Positions 18,750 through 27,838 are shown, counted from the stretch's first letter. The stretch is DNA of 64,000 nt from Pseudomonas asplenii (GCF_900105475.1 NZ_LT629777.1:4402001-4466000); one strand, 5' to 3'. Notes: generated by a model from the sequence alone, not told the origin. Translations and numbers: made by a program.

Positions 18750-19417
18750 GGTGCGATTCCTCTTGGTCAGTTGAGTCTTGCTTGCTGTCTCAGTCAGCAA
18801 TAGTTGGGAACCGGCAAAGAGTTGAAAAGTTGAAAAAATACTTATCAAAGTACGACGAGTGGTCATCTGCTATTGCTTTGATACTTACTGATCAGCCTGG
18901 TCGTCCAGCTTGTCGGCTTCCTTGGGTAATCTGTTGCTCCGGTTGGTGGCCGCAGGCCAGCGAATTTTGGCTGTTCTGGGTTCTTTGCGTGCGGGTCAAT
19001 GTGGCATTGAGGGATTTGGGTTGTCGATAAATTTACATTTTTTTGCATGAGCTTTATGGGCTATTGGAATAAATGTCTCCTATCAGATGCTTGCGAATTA
19101 ATTTTAATGGTCCTGATTATATTGCTGACTTGATGAACGATCTTGTTACGTGGCTGGGTAAGCTCTAGTTGGGGTTTGGCCATGTTCGGGAAGTTGAAAC
19201 CAAGAGGGTTTTGGCGAAAAAGGGCTTTTGGAGGGGGCTTTCGCTCATGGCGTTTGCGCGCCTGGGGAATTTTTCGCGTCTATGTTCTGGGGCATGCTGC
19301 ATCGTGCGTGTATCGTGGGCTGTCACGCAGGTGTTGCCTGAGACTGCGCCTGACAACTTCAGACAACCCTTGTGGTCTGTCTAGGACGGTTTCGAATATT
19401 TATGGACAGGGCGATCA
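18750..19417. other. 668-bp gene-poor, relatively AT-rich stretch
   Basis: No open reading frame here has a credible product or ribosome site. Several AT-rich blocks (around 18830-18890, 19030-19135) contrast with the flanking genes. It separates the SDR promoter from the propeller gene and may be the scar of a lost accessory gene. Confidence 0.5.
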
Positions 19418-20299
19418 ATGGCAATAACGCTCAATAGGGTGAAGGGCACGGTTTCACCATTTCGCAAATTCCGGGTGGCGTTGTACGGGGGCGGTGCGCT
19501 GTGTGTCGCCGCACTGGGCTTTTTTGCCTGGCAGAGCTTCTATCCGGTGCAGTCAGCTGAGGGCTGGGACTATCGGGTTGTTCATCGTGAGGTGGCCAAG
19601 GCCGCCTCGCTGGCGTTTATGCCGGATGGTTCGCTGATGGTCAGCCAGGAACTGAACGGTGGGAAAGGCAGCATTGTGCGTATTCATTCGGATGGAAAGC
19701 GCGAAGCCATCGTTTCCAACCTGTCCAAGCCTGATGGCATCGTCCCCGCGTTTGGCGGATGGGCTTTCAGCCAGGAGGTGGGCGGTGCTCCGGTCAGCCT
19801 GCTCAAGGATGGCGTGGTCACCCACCTGTTCTCCGGCAATAACGTGCAGGGGCTGTGGAATGATGGCGAATATCTCTATGCCATTGAGGATGTGAAGGGT
19901 GAGGGGCGGTTAATGCGCTATCGCTGGAGCGACGGGACCTTGAGCGTCGTGCGCGATCATCTCAACGAGGCGGAATCGATCACCCGTTGTACCGATGGGC
20001 GCCTGCTCTACACCCTGAAAAAAGAGGGCGTGGTGCGCCAACTGAGCGAGGACCGCAGTGACCCGGTGGTGGTTGCCAAGCTGAACCAGCCTACGTTCCT
20101 GATGTGTGACGAGCGTGGCTTGTGGATCAGCGAGGACTCGACGCACCGTGCGCGGTTGCTGCTGGTGGATCGGCAAGGCAAGCAGCAAACCATTCTGTCT
20201 TTCCTGAAGGCGCCGCAGTCGATCATTCGAACGCAGAAGGGCAGCTATCTGCTGGCGGAAGGTGGGCGCAATCGAGTGCTGGAGTTGACTCCACGCTAG
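19418..20299 (+). CDS. Membrane-anchored beta-propeller-like protein, unknown function
   Basis: 293 residues. A single N-terminal membrane segment (ALYGGGALCVAALGFFAW, about 20-40) should anchor it to the inner membrane with the rest in the periplasm. The body has repeating blade-like units (SLAFMPDGSLMVSQE; VSNLSKPDGIVPAFGGWAFSQE; RSDGTLSV-type turns; PQSIIRTQKGSYLLAEGGRNRVLEL), as in SMP-30/NHL propellers. I do not recognise the specific family. No catalytic set is evident. A strong hairpin follows the stop. Confidence 0.72.
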   Translation: MAITLNRVKGTVSPFRKFRVALYGGGALCVAALGFFAWQSFYPVQSAEGWDYRVVHREVAKAASLAFMPDGSLMVSQELNGGKGSIVRIHSDGKREAIVSNLSKPDGIVPAFGGWAFSQEVGGAPVSLLKDGVVTHLFSGNNVQGLWNDGEYLYAIEDVKGEGRLMRYRWSDGTLSVVRDHLNEAESITRCTDGRLLYTLKKEGVVRQLSEDRSDPVVVAKLNQPTFLMCDERGLWISEDSTHRARLLLVDRQGKQQTILSFLKAPQSIIRTQKGSYLLAEGGRNRVLELTPR

Positions 20300-20303
20300 C
20301 AAC

Positions 20304-20326
20304 AGGGCCCGCTTGCTAGCGGGCCT
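20304..20326. terminator. Bidirectional hairpin between convergent genes
   Basis: GGCCCGC (20306-20312) pairs with GCGGGCC (20319-20325) around a short loop, extended by an A-G/C-T pair after one bulge. It sits just after the propeller gene stop and before the convergent MFS gene stop. The T-run is weak (CTGCTGTTT). Confidence 0.6.
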
Positions 20327-20363
20327 GCTGTTTGGCGCTGCTCAGCCCCGTGAGCCTGCTCGC

Positions 20364-21893
20364 TCAGGCCGCCGGGTCCGGAGCTGTTTCGCGGGTGTTG
20401 TCGGCTTCGATCGGGCCACGGTCGAGGAACAGGAACACCACTGCGGCCGTCAGTACCGTGATCACGGTCAGCACCCACAACAGGCGACTGAACGCCGCGC
20501 TGTAGCCCTCGGCCAATGTCGCACGCCCGACAGCCGGCAGCAGTTGCTCGGCACCCATCAGGTTGCCGGTGGACAGGTGTTGGGCGGCACCGACCACCTG
20601 GGTCAGGTTGCCATCTGCCAGTGCAGCCAGATTGGTGGCGGTATACGCCGACAGCAATGCGGTGACCACGGCAATCGCCACGCCTTCGCCGGCCACTCGG
20701 GTGGTACTGAATATGCCAGTGGCCATGCCGGCGCGCTCCTTGGGTACCACACTCACCGCCATGCCATCCATCAGCCCCCAGGGCAGGCTGATGCCTGCAC
20801 CGATCACCAGCATGGGCCAGGCCAGCTCGGCGGCACTGCTGCCCACCGGCACAAGACTGAGCCAGTACAGCCCTGCCGCACACACCAGCAGGCCGCTGCC
20901 GGACAAGGTGGAAGGTGACAGCCAGCGGGTCAGGTAACCGGCGACGATCGGCAATACCAGCAGTGGGGCTGACAGGGCGATCAGCAGCCAGCCAGCGGAT
21001 ATGGCGCTCATGCCTTCGATGCCGACGAAACGGATCGGTAGCAGGATCAGCAGCACCACGAAGGAATAGGCCGGTGCAGCCGCCAGCAATTGCACGCCGA
21101 CAAACCGTGGAAAGCGGAACAGACTCAGGTCGAGCATGGGTTGTGCAACGCGTTTTTCGATCACCACGAAGGCGACGAAGGACAGCAGCGCCACGCCGAA
21201 CAGCCCGAGCACCAGCGGATGGGTCCAACTGCTCTCCGGCACCTCGAGGATGGCGAAGGTGAAGATCCCCAGTGCCCAGGTGAAGGTGAGTGCGCCGGGC
21301 CAGTCGATACCGGCGGCCTCGGGGTTGCGTGATTCCGGCATGTAGCGGCCGGCCAGTGCCAGGGAAATCACGGCCAGTACGGTGATCAGCAGGAACATCA
21401 GTTGCCAGTTGAACGTTTCGATGATGGCACCGGCTACCACGGGGCCGATGGCCAGACCGATGCCGAAGCTGGTACCGACGAAGCTGAAGGCGCGGATGCG
21501 GCCTGCGCCGTCGAACACTTGGGCAAGGGCCGACATGCCGCCGGAAAAGGCCAGTGCAGCCGCCACGCCCTGGGCGCCACGCAGTACGTCGAACAGCATC
21601 AGGTTGGGGGCGAAGGGCAGGATCGCGGCGAGGATGGCGAAAGCACTGACGCCACCGATAAAGATCTTCTTGCGGCCGTAGCTGTCAGCCAATGTACCAG
21701 CCAGCATCAGGAAACTGCCGAAAGTCAGCATGAAGGCATTGGTGACCCAGCTCAGTTCCATGGGCGAGCCGCCGAAGGATTGGCCGATGGCGGGCAAGGC
21801 CACGGCCGGAGCCGTGAAGTTGAAGGGCATGGTGATGGCGGTGATACATACCGCCAGCAGGATCAGGCGTTGCCGTAGCAGTAAGGTGGACAT
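20364..21893 (-). CDS. MFS drug/proton antiporter, DHA2 (14-helix) type
   Basis: 509 residues, polytopic inner-membrane protein. DHA2 signatures include the N-terminal FNFTAPAVALPAIGQSFG with WVTNAFMLTFGSFLMLAGTLADSYGRKKIF (motif A region), and the motif C-like GTSFGIGLAIGPVVAGAI. Length and helix pattern fit the QacA/EmrB family without a partner adaptor gene nearby. It would export small toxic compounds; the substrate is unknown. It is divergent from a LysR regulator with 180 bp between, suggesting control by that regulator. Confidence 0.9.
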   Translation of the reverse strand: MSTLLLRQRLILLAVCITAITMPFNFTAPAVALPAIGQSFGGSPMELSWVTNAFMLTFGSFLMLAGTLADSYGRKKIFIGGVSAFAILAAILPFAPNLMLFDVLRGAQGVAAALAFSGGMSALAQVFDGAGRIRAFSFVGTSFGIGLAIGPVVAGAIIETFNWQLMFLLITVLAVISLALAGRYMPESRNPEAAGIDWPGALTFTWALGIFTFAILEVPESSWTHPLVLGLFGVALLSFVAFVVIEKRVAQPMLDLSLFRFPRFVGVQLLAAAPAYSFVVLLILLPIRFVGIEGMSAISAGWLLIALSAPLLVLPIVAGYLTRWLSPSTLSGSGLLVCAAGLYWLSLVPVGSSAAELAWPMLVIGAGISLPWGLMDGMAVSVVPKERAGMATGIFSTTRVAGEGVAIAVVTALLSAYTATNLAALADGNLTQVVGAAQHLSTGNLMGAEQLLPAVGRATLAEGYSAAFSRLLWVLTVITVLTAAVVFLFLDRGPIEADNTRETAPDPAA

Positions 21894-22030
21894 GAACTGG
21901 AGTCCTTGTGTCGGGCCCGGTAAGGCGCCCGGAGTTAAAGGTAACTGCGTCGACTCTTCGGTGGTTTACCGAGGCCGACAGAACGTGCAAGGATGATAAG
22001 GAGCAGGTAATCGAGTTAAAAACGGTAAGA

Positions 22031-22049
22031 ATTCCGCCAATAACGGAAT
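22031..22049. promoter_or_regulatory. Candidate LysR operator between the MFS and LysR genes
   Basis: ATTCCG and CGGAAT flank a 7-bp spacer, giving a 19-bp inverted repeat 25 bp upstream of the LysR start and within the divergent promoter region. Such interrupted dyads are typical LysR recognition or activation sites. Confidence 0.5.
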
Positions 22050-22073
22050 AAAACGATCGAATAGGAGGCGCAG

Positions 22074-23036
22074 GTGGACCGACTCAGTGGCTTGATGTCC
22101 TTCATCCGCACGGCGGAGTTGGGCAGTTTCGTGGCTGCGGGTCGGGCGTTGGGGTTGTCGGCGTCCGCTGTGGGCAAGGGTGTGACCCGACTCGAGCAGA
22201 GGCTGGGTGTCCGGCTGTTTCAACGCTCGACCCGCAGTCTCAGCCTGACTGACGAAGGACGGGTGTTCCAGGAGCGCTGCCGGCGCATCCTTGACGATCT
22301 GGACGACGCCCAGTCGACGCTGTCGCAGTCCACCGAAATCCCGCGTGGGCGCTTGCGCGTGAGCATGCCGGCGGCCAGTTACCACCTGTTCCAGTCGGTG
22401 CTGATCGCATTCATGGAGGCGTATCCCGATATCGAGTTGGATCTGGACTTCAGTGACAAGCTGGTGGACGTGATCGAGGAAGGTGTGGATGTGGTGATTC
22501 GCACGGGCGAATTGCCGGATTCGCGGTTGATGCACCGACCGCTGCCTGGCGTGCAGCCGGTGTTGTGCGCAGCACCATCCTATCTGGAGCGCCATGGCGT
22601 GCCGATGACTCCGGCCGAGCTGGACGATCATCTGGTGGTGCGGTTTCGCTACTTCAAGAACGGCAAATTGCTCGACTTCCCGTTGCTGCGCGAGGAGGGC
22701 GCGCGGGAGCCGCGGACCCGCACGGTGATGGTCAGCAACAATATGGAGATGGTGCGGGCAGCGCTGATCAAGGGCTTTGGCCTGGGTACCATTCCCGACT
22801 TCCTGGCCCGTGAGGCCCTGGCCAACGGCTCGCTGTATTGCCTGCTGCATAGCTACTTGATTGCGCCGGACACATTGAACATCGTCTGGCCGTCGAGTCG
22901 GCAACTGTCGCGCAAGATCCGCGTATTCGTCGACTTCATGTGCGAGCGGCTGGAGCAGGAAGCCACGCTGATGCGGGCGACCCTGGCGCAGGACTGCCGA
23001 TACTCGCGCAGCAATGACAACTCATCGGCGCGTTAG
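22074..23036 (+). CDS. LysR-family transcriptional regulator
   Basis: 320 residues from a GTG with AGGAGG 6 bp upstream. The N-terminal helix-turn-helix (FIRTAELGSFVAAGRALGLSASAVGKGVTRLEQRLGVRLF) is followed by the linker helix, then the two-lobed effector-binding domain starting IPRGRLRVSMPAASY. This is the CrgA/YafC-like branch with a short C-terminus. It is divergent from the MFS pump and upstream of a YghU-like gene, so it probably controls one or both. The effector is unknown. Confidence 0.93.
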   Translation: MDRLSGLMSFIRTAELGSFVAAGRALGLSASAVGKGVTRLEQRLGVRLFQRSTRSLSLTDEGRVFQERCRRILDDLDDAQSTLSQSTEIPRGRLRVSMPAASYHLFQSVLIAFMEAYPDIELDLDFSDKLVDVIEEGVDVVIRTGELPDSRLMHRPLPGVQPVLCAAPSYLERHGVPMTPAELDDHLVVRFRYFKNGKLLDFPLLREEGAREPRTRTVMVSNNMEMVRAALIKGFGLGTIPDFLAREALANGSLYCLLHSYLIAPDTLNIVWPSSRQLSRKIRVFVDFMCERLEQEATLMRATLAQDCRYSRSNDNSSAR

Positions 23037-23091
23037 GGCTCCATGCCCTGGCACCCATCGCTTTATTCATTGAAACCAAGGAGTACCGAGC

Positions 23092-23970
23092 ATGAGTAAC
23101 TCATCGGATTACCAGCCACCCAAGGTCTGGACCTGGGATACCGAGAATGGTGGCAAGTTCGCCAACATCAACCGGCCGATCGCCGGGGCGACCCATGACA
23201 AGGAACTGCCGGTCGGCCAACATCCGCTGCAGTTGTACTCCCTGGCGACGCCCAACGGGCAGAAGGTCACCATCCTTCTGGAAGAGCTGCTGGCGCTCGG
23301 ACACCAGGGGGCCGAGTACGATGCCTGGCTGATCCGCATCGGCGAAGGTGAGCAGTTCGGTAGCGGTTTCGTCGGGGTCAACCCGAACTCGAAGATTCCG
23401 GCACTGCTCGACCGCAGCGGCTCCAAGCCAATCCGGGTGTTCGAGTCGGGGGCGATTCTGCAGTACCTGGCGGAGAAGTTCGCTGCCTTCCTGCCCACCG
23501 AGCCGGCGGCCCGTGCCGAGTGCCTGTCCTGGCTGTTCTGGCAGATGGGCAGTGCGCCGTATCTGGGTGGCGGTTTCGGGCATTTCTATGCCTATGCTCC
23601 CACGAAGATCGAGTACGCGATCAACCGTTTCGCCATGGAAACCAAGCGTCAGCTCGATGTGCTGGAGCGGCAGCTGGCCGTGACCGAATACATCGCAGGC
23701 AACGAGTACACCATCGCCGACATGGCCATCTGGCCCTGGTACGGCGGCCTGGTGAAGGGCCGGCTCTACGATGCGGCAGAGTTTCTATCGGTACAGGATT
23801 ATCCGAACGTCCAGCGTTGGGCCGATGCCATCGACGCGCGTCCGGCGGTGCAGCGGGGGCGTATGGTCAATCGCGTGTCCGGCGAGCTTTCCAGCCAGTT
23901 GCGTGAACGGCATGACGCTTCGGACTTCGCCACTCGCACCGAAGACAAGCTGGCCGCCACTCGGGCATAA
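23092..23970 (+). CDS. yghU: Glutathione-dependent disulfide-bond oxidoreductase, YghU type
   Basis: 292 residues, normal for YghU. The GST fold is preceded by the family-specific N-terminal extension (YQPPKVWTWDTENGGKFANINRPIAGATHDKELP). The thioredoxin-like half includes LYSLATPNGQKVTILLEELL and FVGVNPNSKIPALLDR, and the C-terminal half has NEYTIADMAIWPWYGGL. YghU proteins reduce organic peroxides or disulfides using two glutathiones. AAGGAG lies 7 bp before the ATG. It is 55 bp downstream of the LysR gene and may be part of its regulon. Confidence 0.93.
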   Translation: MSNSSDYQPPKVWTWDTENGGKFANINRPIAGATHDKELPVGQHPLQLYSLATPNGQKVTILLEELLALGHQGAEYDAWLIRIGEGEQFGSGFVGVNPNSKIPALLDRSGSKPIRVFESGAILQYLAEKFAAFLPTEPAARAECLSWLFWQMGSAPYLGGGFGHFYAYAPTKIEYAINRFAMETKRQLDVLERQLAVTEYIAGNEYTIADMAIWPWYGGLVKGRLYDAAEFLSVQDYPNVQRWADAIDARPAVQRGRMVNRVSGELSSQLRERHDASDFATRTEDKLAATRA

Positions 23971-23994
23971 CGGCATAACTTGCGTTCAGGGAGA

Positions 23995-24029
23995 AACCTT
24001 TGCTCACCCGCAGGGGGCGAGCAAAGGTT
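23995..24029. terminator. Hairpin between convergent genes
   Basis: AACCTTTGCTC and GAGCAAAGGTT form an 11-bp stem with a 13-nt loop right after yghU and before the convergent coiled-coil gene. There is no long T-run, but its position suits a shared terminator. Confidence 0.6.
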
Positions 24030-24065
24030 CAGGCAGCCTCGATCAAGCCAAGGCATGGTGGTGGT

Positions 24066-24560
24066 TTAGAACTGGCACAGAGCAATGATCTGCTCGATAG
24101 TGCCCCGAAAGTACGGAAAGGCAACGCTGACGGTAATCATCCCCAAGTACCATTGGATGAGTCGGTTTTTCGAGTTGAGGCCCTTGATGGCGGCCTCCAG
24201 GTGAGCACCTCTTGCGTCGATGACGTCTTCTGGTTGATCGATTGGCTCAACCTCGGGAGTGTCAAGGGGGTTGCTTTCGACAGCAGCGCAAGCCGTCTCG
24301 AGCGTTTGCTCCTTCGGCAACTGACGTTCGTTGAGCAGCTCGTTGATGGAGAGGCTCAAGATCTCGATCTGTTTGCCTTGTCGTTCAAGCAGGGTATGCA
24401 AGCCGTTGTTCTTTTCATCGAGTGCAGCCCGCAGGCGTTGATGGGAGCCACGAAACTCGCTCCCTACATCCGCAATCGACTGCTTCAGGTGTTTTTCAGT
24501 GCCTTTCAGGTCCGATGTGAACGCCGCCAGTAATTCATGCAGCGATGCTGTTACATCCAT
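24066..24560 (-). CDS. Hypothetical coiled-coil protein with C-terminal membrane anchor
   Basis: 164 residues from the ATG at 24558-24560, which has AGGAGG 5 bp upstream. Residues 1-90 are helical and coiled-coil-like (FTSDLKGTEKHLKQSIADVG, RLRAALDEKNNGLHTLLERQ). An acidic linker follows (EVEPIDQPEDVIDARG), then a single hydrophobic helix (LIQWYLGMITVSVAFPYF) near the C-terminus. I do not recognise the family. It may tether something to the inner membrane. Its base composition is less GC-rich than the flanking genes, which suggests acquisition. Confidence 0.6.
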   Translation of the reverse strand: MDVTASLHELLAAFTSDLKGTEKHLKQSIADVGSEFRGSHQRLRAALDEKNNGLHTLLERQGKQIEILSLSINELLNERQLPKEQTLETACAAVESNPLDTPEVEPIDQPEDVIDARGAHLEAAIKGLNSKNRLIQWYLGMITVSVAFPYFRGTIEQIIALCQF

Positions 24561-24627
24561 GGTGCCTCCTTTTTCATTCGAGAACGACGGAGACACCACC
24601 TGACGGCTGAGTCTCCGTCATGGGGGC

Positions 24628-24930
24628 GTGGTGTATTCGGTCGGCGAGGGCATCGTCGACTGTTCGCGCTTCCGAATACTGAGCGAACTTCAGGCGATCA
24701 ATGTGCATGCGCACACCGTGGCCTCAAAGATCGCGACCACGTGGGCAGGTGCTGTCGACGACAGCGAACCAGAGCAGATGATTGATCTGGCGCGGCTAGC
24801 CAGGCTAGTCGGCGATTGCCAGGCCTTGCATGGGAAAAGGCGACTTATCCTGATGCGATGGGCTCGTGCCGGCGTCAGAAATCAGCAGCTTGTAGGGCGT
24901 ATCCGGTCCCTCCATAGGAACAGCCCTTAA
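24628..24930 (+). CDS. Possible small hypothetical protein
   Basis: 100 residues from a GTG with a GGGGG run just upstream. The sequence has no low-complexity bias and an even amphipathic pattern (SRFRILSELQAINVHAHTVASKI), but no recognisable domain. It lies between a divergent gene on its left and a convergent KfrA-like gene ending one base after it. The coding case is weak; it could be a chance frame. Confidence 0.3.
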   Translation: MVYSVGEGIVDCSRFRILSELQAINVHAHTVASKIATTWAGAVDDSEPEQMIDLARLARLVGDCQALHGKRRLILMRWARAGVRNQQLVGRIRSLHRNSP

Positions 24931-25938
24931 TCAGGCTTTATCCGCTGACTGGGCAGCAGGTGTTTCGGCCTGTTTTTCAGCAGCCTTGACCAACATGGCT
25001 TCGATCTCCAGCACCTTGAGTTCCAGCGTCTTGTTCGCGGCCTGTTGCTGCTCTGCGCTCTGGCTGAGCTCTTGATTTTCCTGCAGTGCCACTCGCAGGC
25101 GTTCCTGGAGGAGGGTGCGTTCGCTTTCCTGGGCCGAGGCGCGGTCTTGCAACTGCTCCTCGCGCTTGCTGCTCTTGTGCAGTTGCTCCTCAAGCTGCCT
25201 GGCTTCTTTGGCCAGGCCCCGGCTTTCCGCCAGCAGGCGTTCGTTATCCCGATGCAACTGGGTGATTTCATCCTGGCGTACCAGCGCGCTCTGCTGGGCC
25301 TGACGCAACTCCATCTGTACCTGCTGCAATTGCCCTTCGTGACGCCGTTGCTCCTGCTCGCGTTGTTCGCGGGCGGCGTTGCGGAAGTGCTCCAGGGCGT
25401 CGCGGGCGTGCTGGTGCTTGTCTTCCAGGGAGCGTACTTGCGCCTCTTTGTCCGCCAGGCGCACCTCGTGGTCGCTGCAGGCCTGGGTCAGGCCGGCGTT
25501 GCGGGTCTGCTCGGTCTGCAGCATCGAGCGGGTGGTGTGCAACTGTTCGGTTTCCTGGGCCAGGGCCGTGCCCTGCACCTCGAAGTCGTGCTGCAGTTTC
25601 TGCAACTGGCGGGAGAGGGTGCCCAACTGTTCCTTCCACTCGCTTTCCTGCTGGCGATGCCGTGCCTGTTCCAGTTCCAACGGCTCGCGGGCCTGCTCCT
25701 GCAGGCGGCGGGCGAGGCGGGTGATCAGGTCGGTCAGTTCGTCATCCAGGTTTTCCCCGGCCGCCGCCTGGCGCTGGTCGCTTTCGTCCAGTTCCTTCAG
25801 ATAACGATGGATGGTGGTTTTCGAGCCGGTATTGCCCATTTCGATGCGTACCGCATCGATGCTGGGGTATTCACCGCGGGCGAGGATCGCCAACCGTGCC
25901 GTTTGCACCACCGCCTTGTTCACGCCGCCGCGAGCCAT
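24931..25938 (-). CDS. KfrA-like DNA-binding protein with long coiled coil
   Basis: 335 residues. An N-terminal KfrA_N-type helix-turn-helix domain spans about 1-55 (VVQTARLAILARGEYPSIDAVRIEMG, GSKTTIHRYLKEL). After it, some 250 residues are almost continuous Gln/Glu/Arg-rich coiled coil, ending in an Ala-rich tail. Plasmid KfrA proteins bind palindromic operators upstream of their own gene and assemble into filament-like structures linked to partition. This copy appears chromosomal and sits divergent to a tyrosine recombinase gene over an AT-rich intergenic stretch. Chromosomal function unknown. Confidence 0.88.
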   Translation of the reverse strand: MARGGVNKAVVQTARLAILARGEYPSIDAVRIEMGNTGSKTTIHRYLKELDESDQRQAAAGENLDDELTDLITRLARRLQEQAREPLELEQARHRQQESEWKEQLGTLSRQLQKLQHDFEVQGTALAQETEQLHTTRSMLQTEQTRNAGLTQACSDHEVRLADKEAQVRSLEDKHQHARDALEHFRNAAREQREQEQRRHEGQLQQVQMELRQAQQSALVRQDEITQLHRDNERLLAESRGLAKEARQLEEQLHKSSKREEQLQDRASAQESERTLLQERLRVALQENQELSQSAEQQQAANKTLELKVLEIEAMLVKAAEKQAETPAAQSADKA

Positions 25939-25971
25939 CTTCTCTCCTACGATTTCGTACTGTGTTACGTA

Positions 25972-25983
25972 TCATGTAATTAC
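25972..25983. promoter_or_regulatory. Palindrome in the AT-rich divergent kfrA-like/integrase promoter region
   Basis: ATGTAATTACAT is a perfect 12-bp palindrome 34 bp upstream of the KfrA-like start, inside an AT-rich gap of 177 bp that also serves the divergent integrase gene. The site suits an autoregulatory operator, the known arrangement for plasmid KfrA. Confidence 0.45.
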
Positions 25984-26115
25984 ATAGCATAAATATAAAA
26001 AATACAAAGCAATTTTCTGATTTTTTCACATGGGATATAGTGGTATTACCCCGTGTGAGAGAGGCTTTTCGCTTTTTTCACGGTTTCTTCCGTACACCTG
26101 CCGGGATGTTTGTCC

Positions 26116-27060
26116 ATGAGCGAGCTGGATCGTTATCTGCACGCCGCGACGCGGGACAACACCCGTCGCAGCTATCAGGCTGCCATCGAGCATTTCGAAG
26201 TCGGTTGGGGAGGCTTTCTGCCGGCCACCAGCGACAGCGTGGCGCGTTATCTGGCGGCCCATGCCGGCGTGCTGTCGATCAACACCCTCAAGCTGCGCCT
26301 GTCGGCCCTGGCTCAGTGGCACAACAGTCAGGGTTTTGCCGACCCGACCAAGTCGCCGGTGGTGCGCCAGGTGTTCAAGGGCATTCGCGCGCTGCATCCG
26401 GTGCAGGAGAAGCAGGCCCAGCCGCTGCAGTTGCAGCATCTGGAGCAGGTGATCGCCTCATTGGACGGCGAGGTGCAGGCGGCGCTGGCGCTGCAGGATC
26501 GGCCGCGACTGCTGCGTGCGCGACGCGATACGGCATTGATCCTGTTGGGCTTCTGGCGCGGTTTTCGCAGCGACGAGTTGTGCCGGCTGGAGGTGGGCAA
26601 CGTGATGGCCCAGGCGGGAGCCGGCATCACTCTTTATCTGCCGCGCAGCAAAAGCGACCGTGACAACCTCGGGCGCCGCTATCAGACGCCGGCGCTGCAA
26701 CGGCTTTGCCCGGTCCAGGCCTATATAGAGTGGATCAACTGCGCGGCGCTGGTGCATGGGCCGGTGTTTCGTGGCATCGACCGCTGGGGCAACCTGGGAG
26801 AGGAGGGGCTGCACGCCAACAGCATCATTCCACTGTTGCGCCAGGCCCTGGGGCGCGCCAGTATTGCCGCCGAGCACTACACCAGCCACTCGCTGCGCCG
26901 GGGTTTTGCCACCTGGGCCCATCGCAGTGGTTGGGATCTGAAGTCGCTGATGAGCTATGTCGGCTGGAAGGACCTGAAATCCGCCATGCGCTATGTCGAA
27001 GCCAGCCCATTCGAGGGCATGAGCCTGGCCGTCGAGAAGCCGGTTGCGCAGGAGTCATGA
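26116..27060 (+). CDS. Tyrosine-type site-specific recombinase/integrase
   Basis: 314 residues from the ATG at 26116 (a TTG two codons upstream is an alternative). The N-terminal SAM-like core-binding domain covers about 1-110 (TRDNTRRSYQAAIEHFEVGW). The catalytic domain shows the first Arg in FWRGFRSDELC, the Lys-containing LYLPRSKSDR, the HxxR box in TSHSLRRGFATW, the conserved GW and the nucleophilic Tyr in KSAMRYVEAS. All catalytic residues appear intact. It is divergent from the KfrA-like gene, and no att site or cargo boundary is obvious. It may be a stably maintained orphan recombinase. Confidence 0.93.
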   Translation: MSELDRYLHAATRDNTRRSYQAAIEHFEVGWGGFLPATSDSVARYLAAHAGVLSINTLKLRLSALAQWHNSQGFADPTKSPVVRQVFKGIRALHPVQEKQAQPLQLQHLEQVIASLDGEVQAALALQDRPRLLRARRDTALILLGFWRGFRSDELCRLEVGNVMAQAGAGITLYLPRSKSDRDNLGRRYQTPALQRLCPVQAYIEWINCAALVHGPVFRGIDRWGNLGEEGLHANSIIPLLRQALGRASIAAEHYTSHSLRRGFATWAHRSGWDLKSLMSYVGWKDLKSAMRYVEASPFEGMSLAVEKPVAQES

Positions 27061-27192
27061 GATTTCTTCTATTAATATCGTGGGCTTATAGCGAAAACCA
27101 ATCGTGTACATCAGCTTTGCCAATGAGCCAGATCGCAAAAGAATGGCTAGGATTCTCCCATCAACTTCTCAACCCCTGACGGAGAGTCAACG

Positions 27193-27756
27193 ATGCCTAT
27201 CATCAACAGCCAAGTTAAACCGTTCAAAGCCACCGCTTACAAGAATGGCGATTTCGTCCAGGTTTCGGACGCTGACCTGAAAGGCAAGTGGTCTGTCGTG
27301 TTCTTCTACCCAGCCGACTTCACCTTCGTCTGCCCGACCGAACTGGAAGACCTGGCTGACAACTACGCCGAGTTCCAGAAACTGGGCGTCGAAATCTACA
27401 GCGTGTCGACCGACACCCACTTCGCCCACGCTGCCTGGCACAACACTTCGCCAGCCATCGGCAAGATCAAGTACACCATGATCGGCGACCCGACCCTGAC
27501 CATCTCGCGTAACTTCGACGTGCTGATCGAAGAAGCTGGCCTGGCCGACCGCGGTACTTTCGTGATCAACCCTGAAGGCCAGATCAAAATCGTTGAACTC
27601 AACGATGGCGGCGTAGGTCGTGACGCTTCCGAGCTGCTGCGCAAGATCAAGGCTGCTCAGTACGTTGCCGCTCACCCAGGGGAAGTCTGCCCAGCCAAGT
27701 GGAAAGAAGGCGAGGCCACTCTGGCTCCGTCCCTGGACCTGGTCGGCAAGATCTAG
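27193..27756 (+). CDS. ahpC: Alkyl hydroperoxide reductase subunit C (typical 2-Cys peroxiredoxin)
   Basis: 187 residues, exactly the family length. The peroxidatic Cys47 lies in FTFVCPTEL and the resolving Cys166 in GEVCPAKW. Cytoplasmic; it reduces H2O2, organic hydroperoxides and peroxynitrite and is recycled by AhpF, encoded next. ACGGAG lies upstream of the ATG. OxyR control is usual for the family, but I saw only a half-site-like ATAG stretch in the leader, not a convincing full site. A terminator-like hairpin stands between ahpC and ahpF, which fits higher expression of AhpC. Confidence 0.97.
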   Translation: MPIINSQVKPFKATAYKNGDFVQVSDADLKGKWSVVFFYPADFTFVCPTELEDLADNYAEFQKLGVEIYSVSTDTHFAHAAWHNTSPAIGKIKYTMIGDPTLTISRNFDVLIEEAGLADRGTFVINPEGQIKIVELNDGGVGRDASELLRKIKAAQYVAAHPGEVCPAKWKEGEATLAPSLDLVGKI

Positions 27757-27808
27757 GTTTTTACGAGAACGACCTGCGCGACAATCAGGCTGCGTTGAAA
27801 ACAGGTTT

Positions 27809-27838
27809 CGGAATGCTCATGCAGGCTCCTGCATTCCG
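27809..27838 (+). terminator. Hairpin after ahpC
   Basis: CGGAATGC (27809-27816) pairs with GCATTCCG (27831-27838), and an alternative inner GCAGG/CCTGC helix is possible. No T-run follows. It could stabilise the ahpC transcript end. Confidence 0.45.

Noticed and set aside
27061..27192. OxyR binding site before ahpC
   Set aside because: Only a half-site-like ATAG stretch is visible; a full four-element OxyR site could not be aligned.
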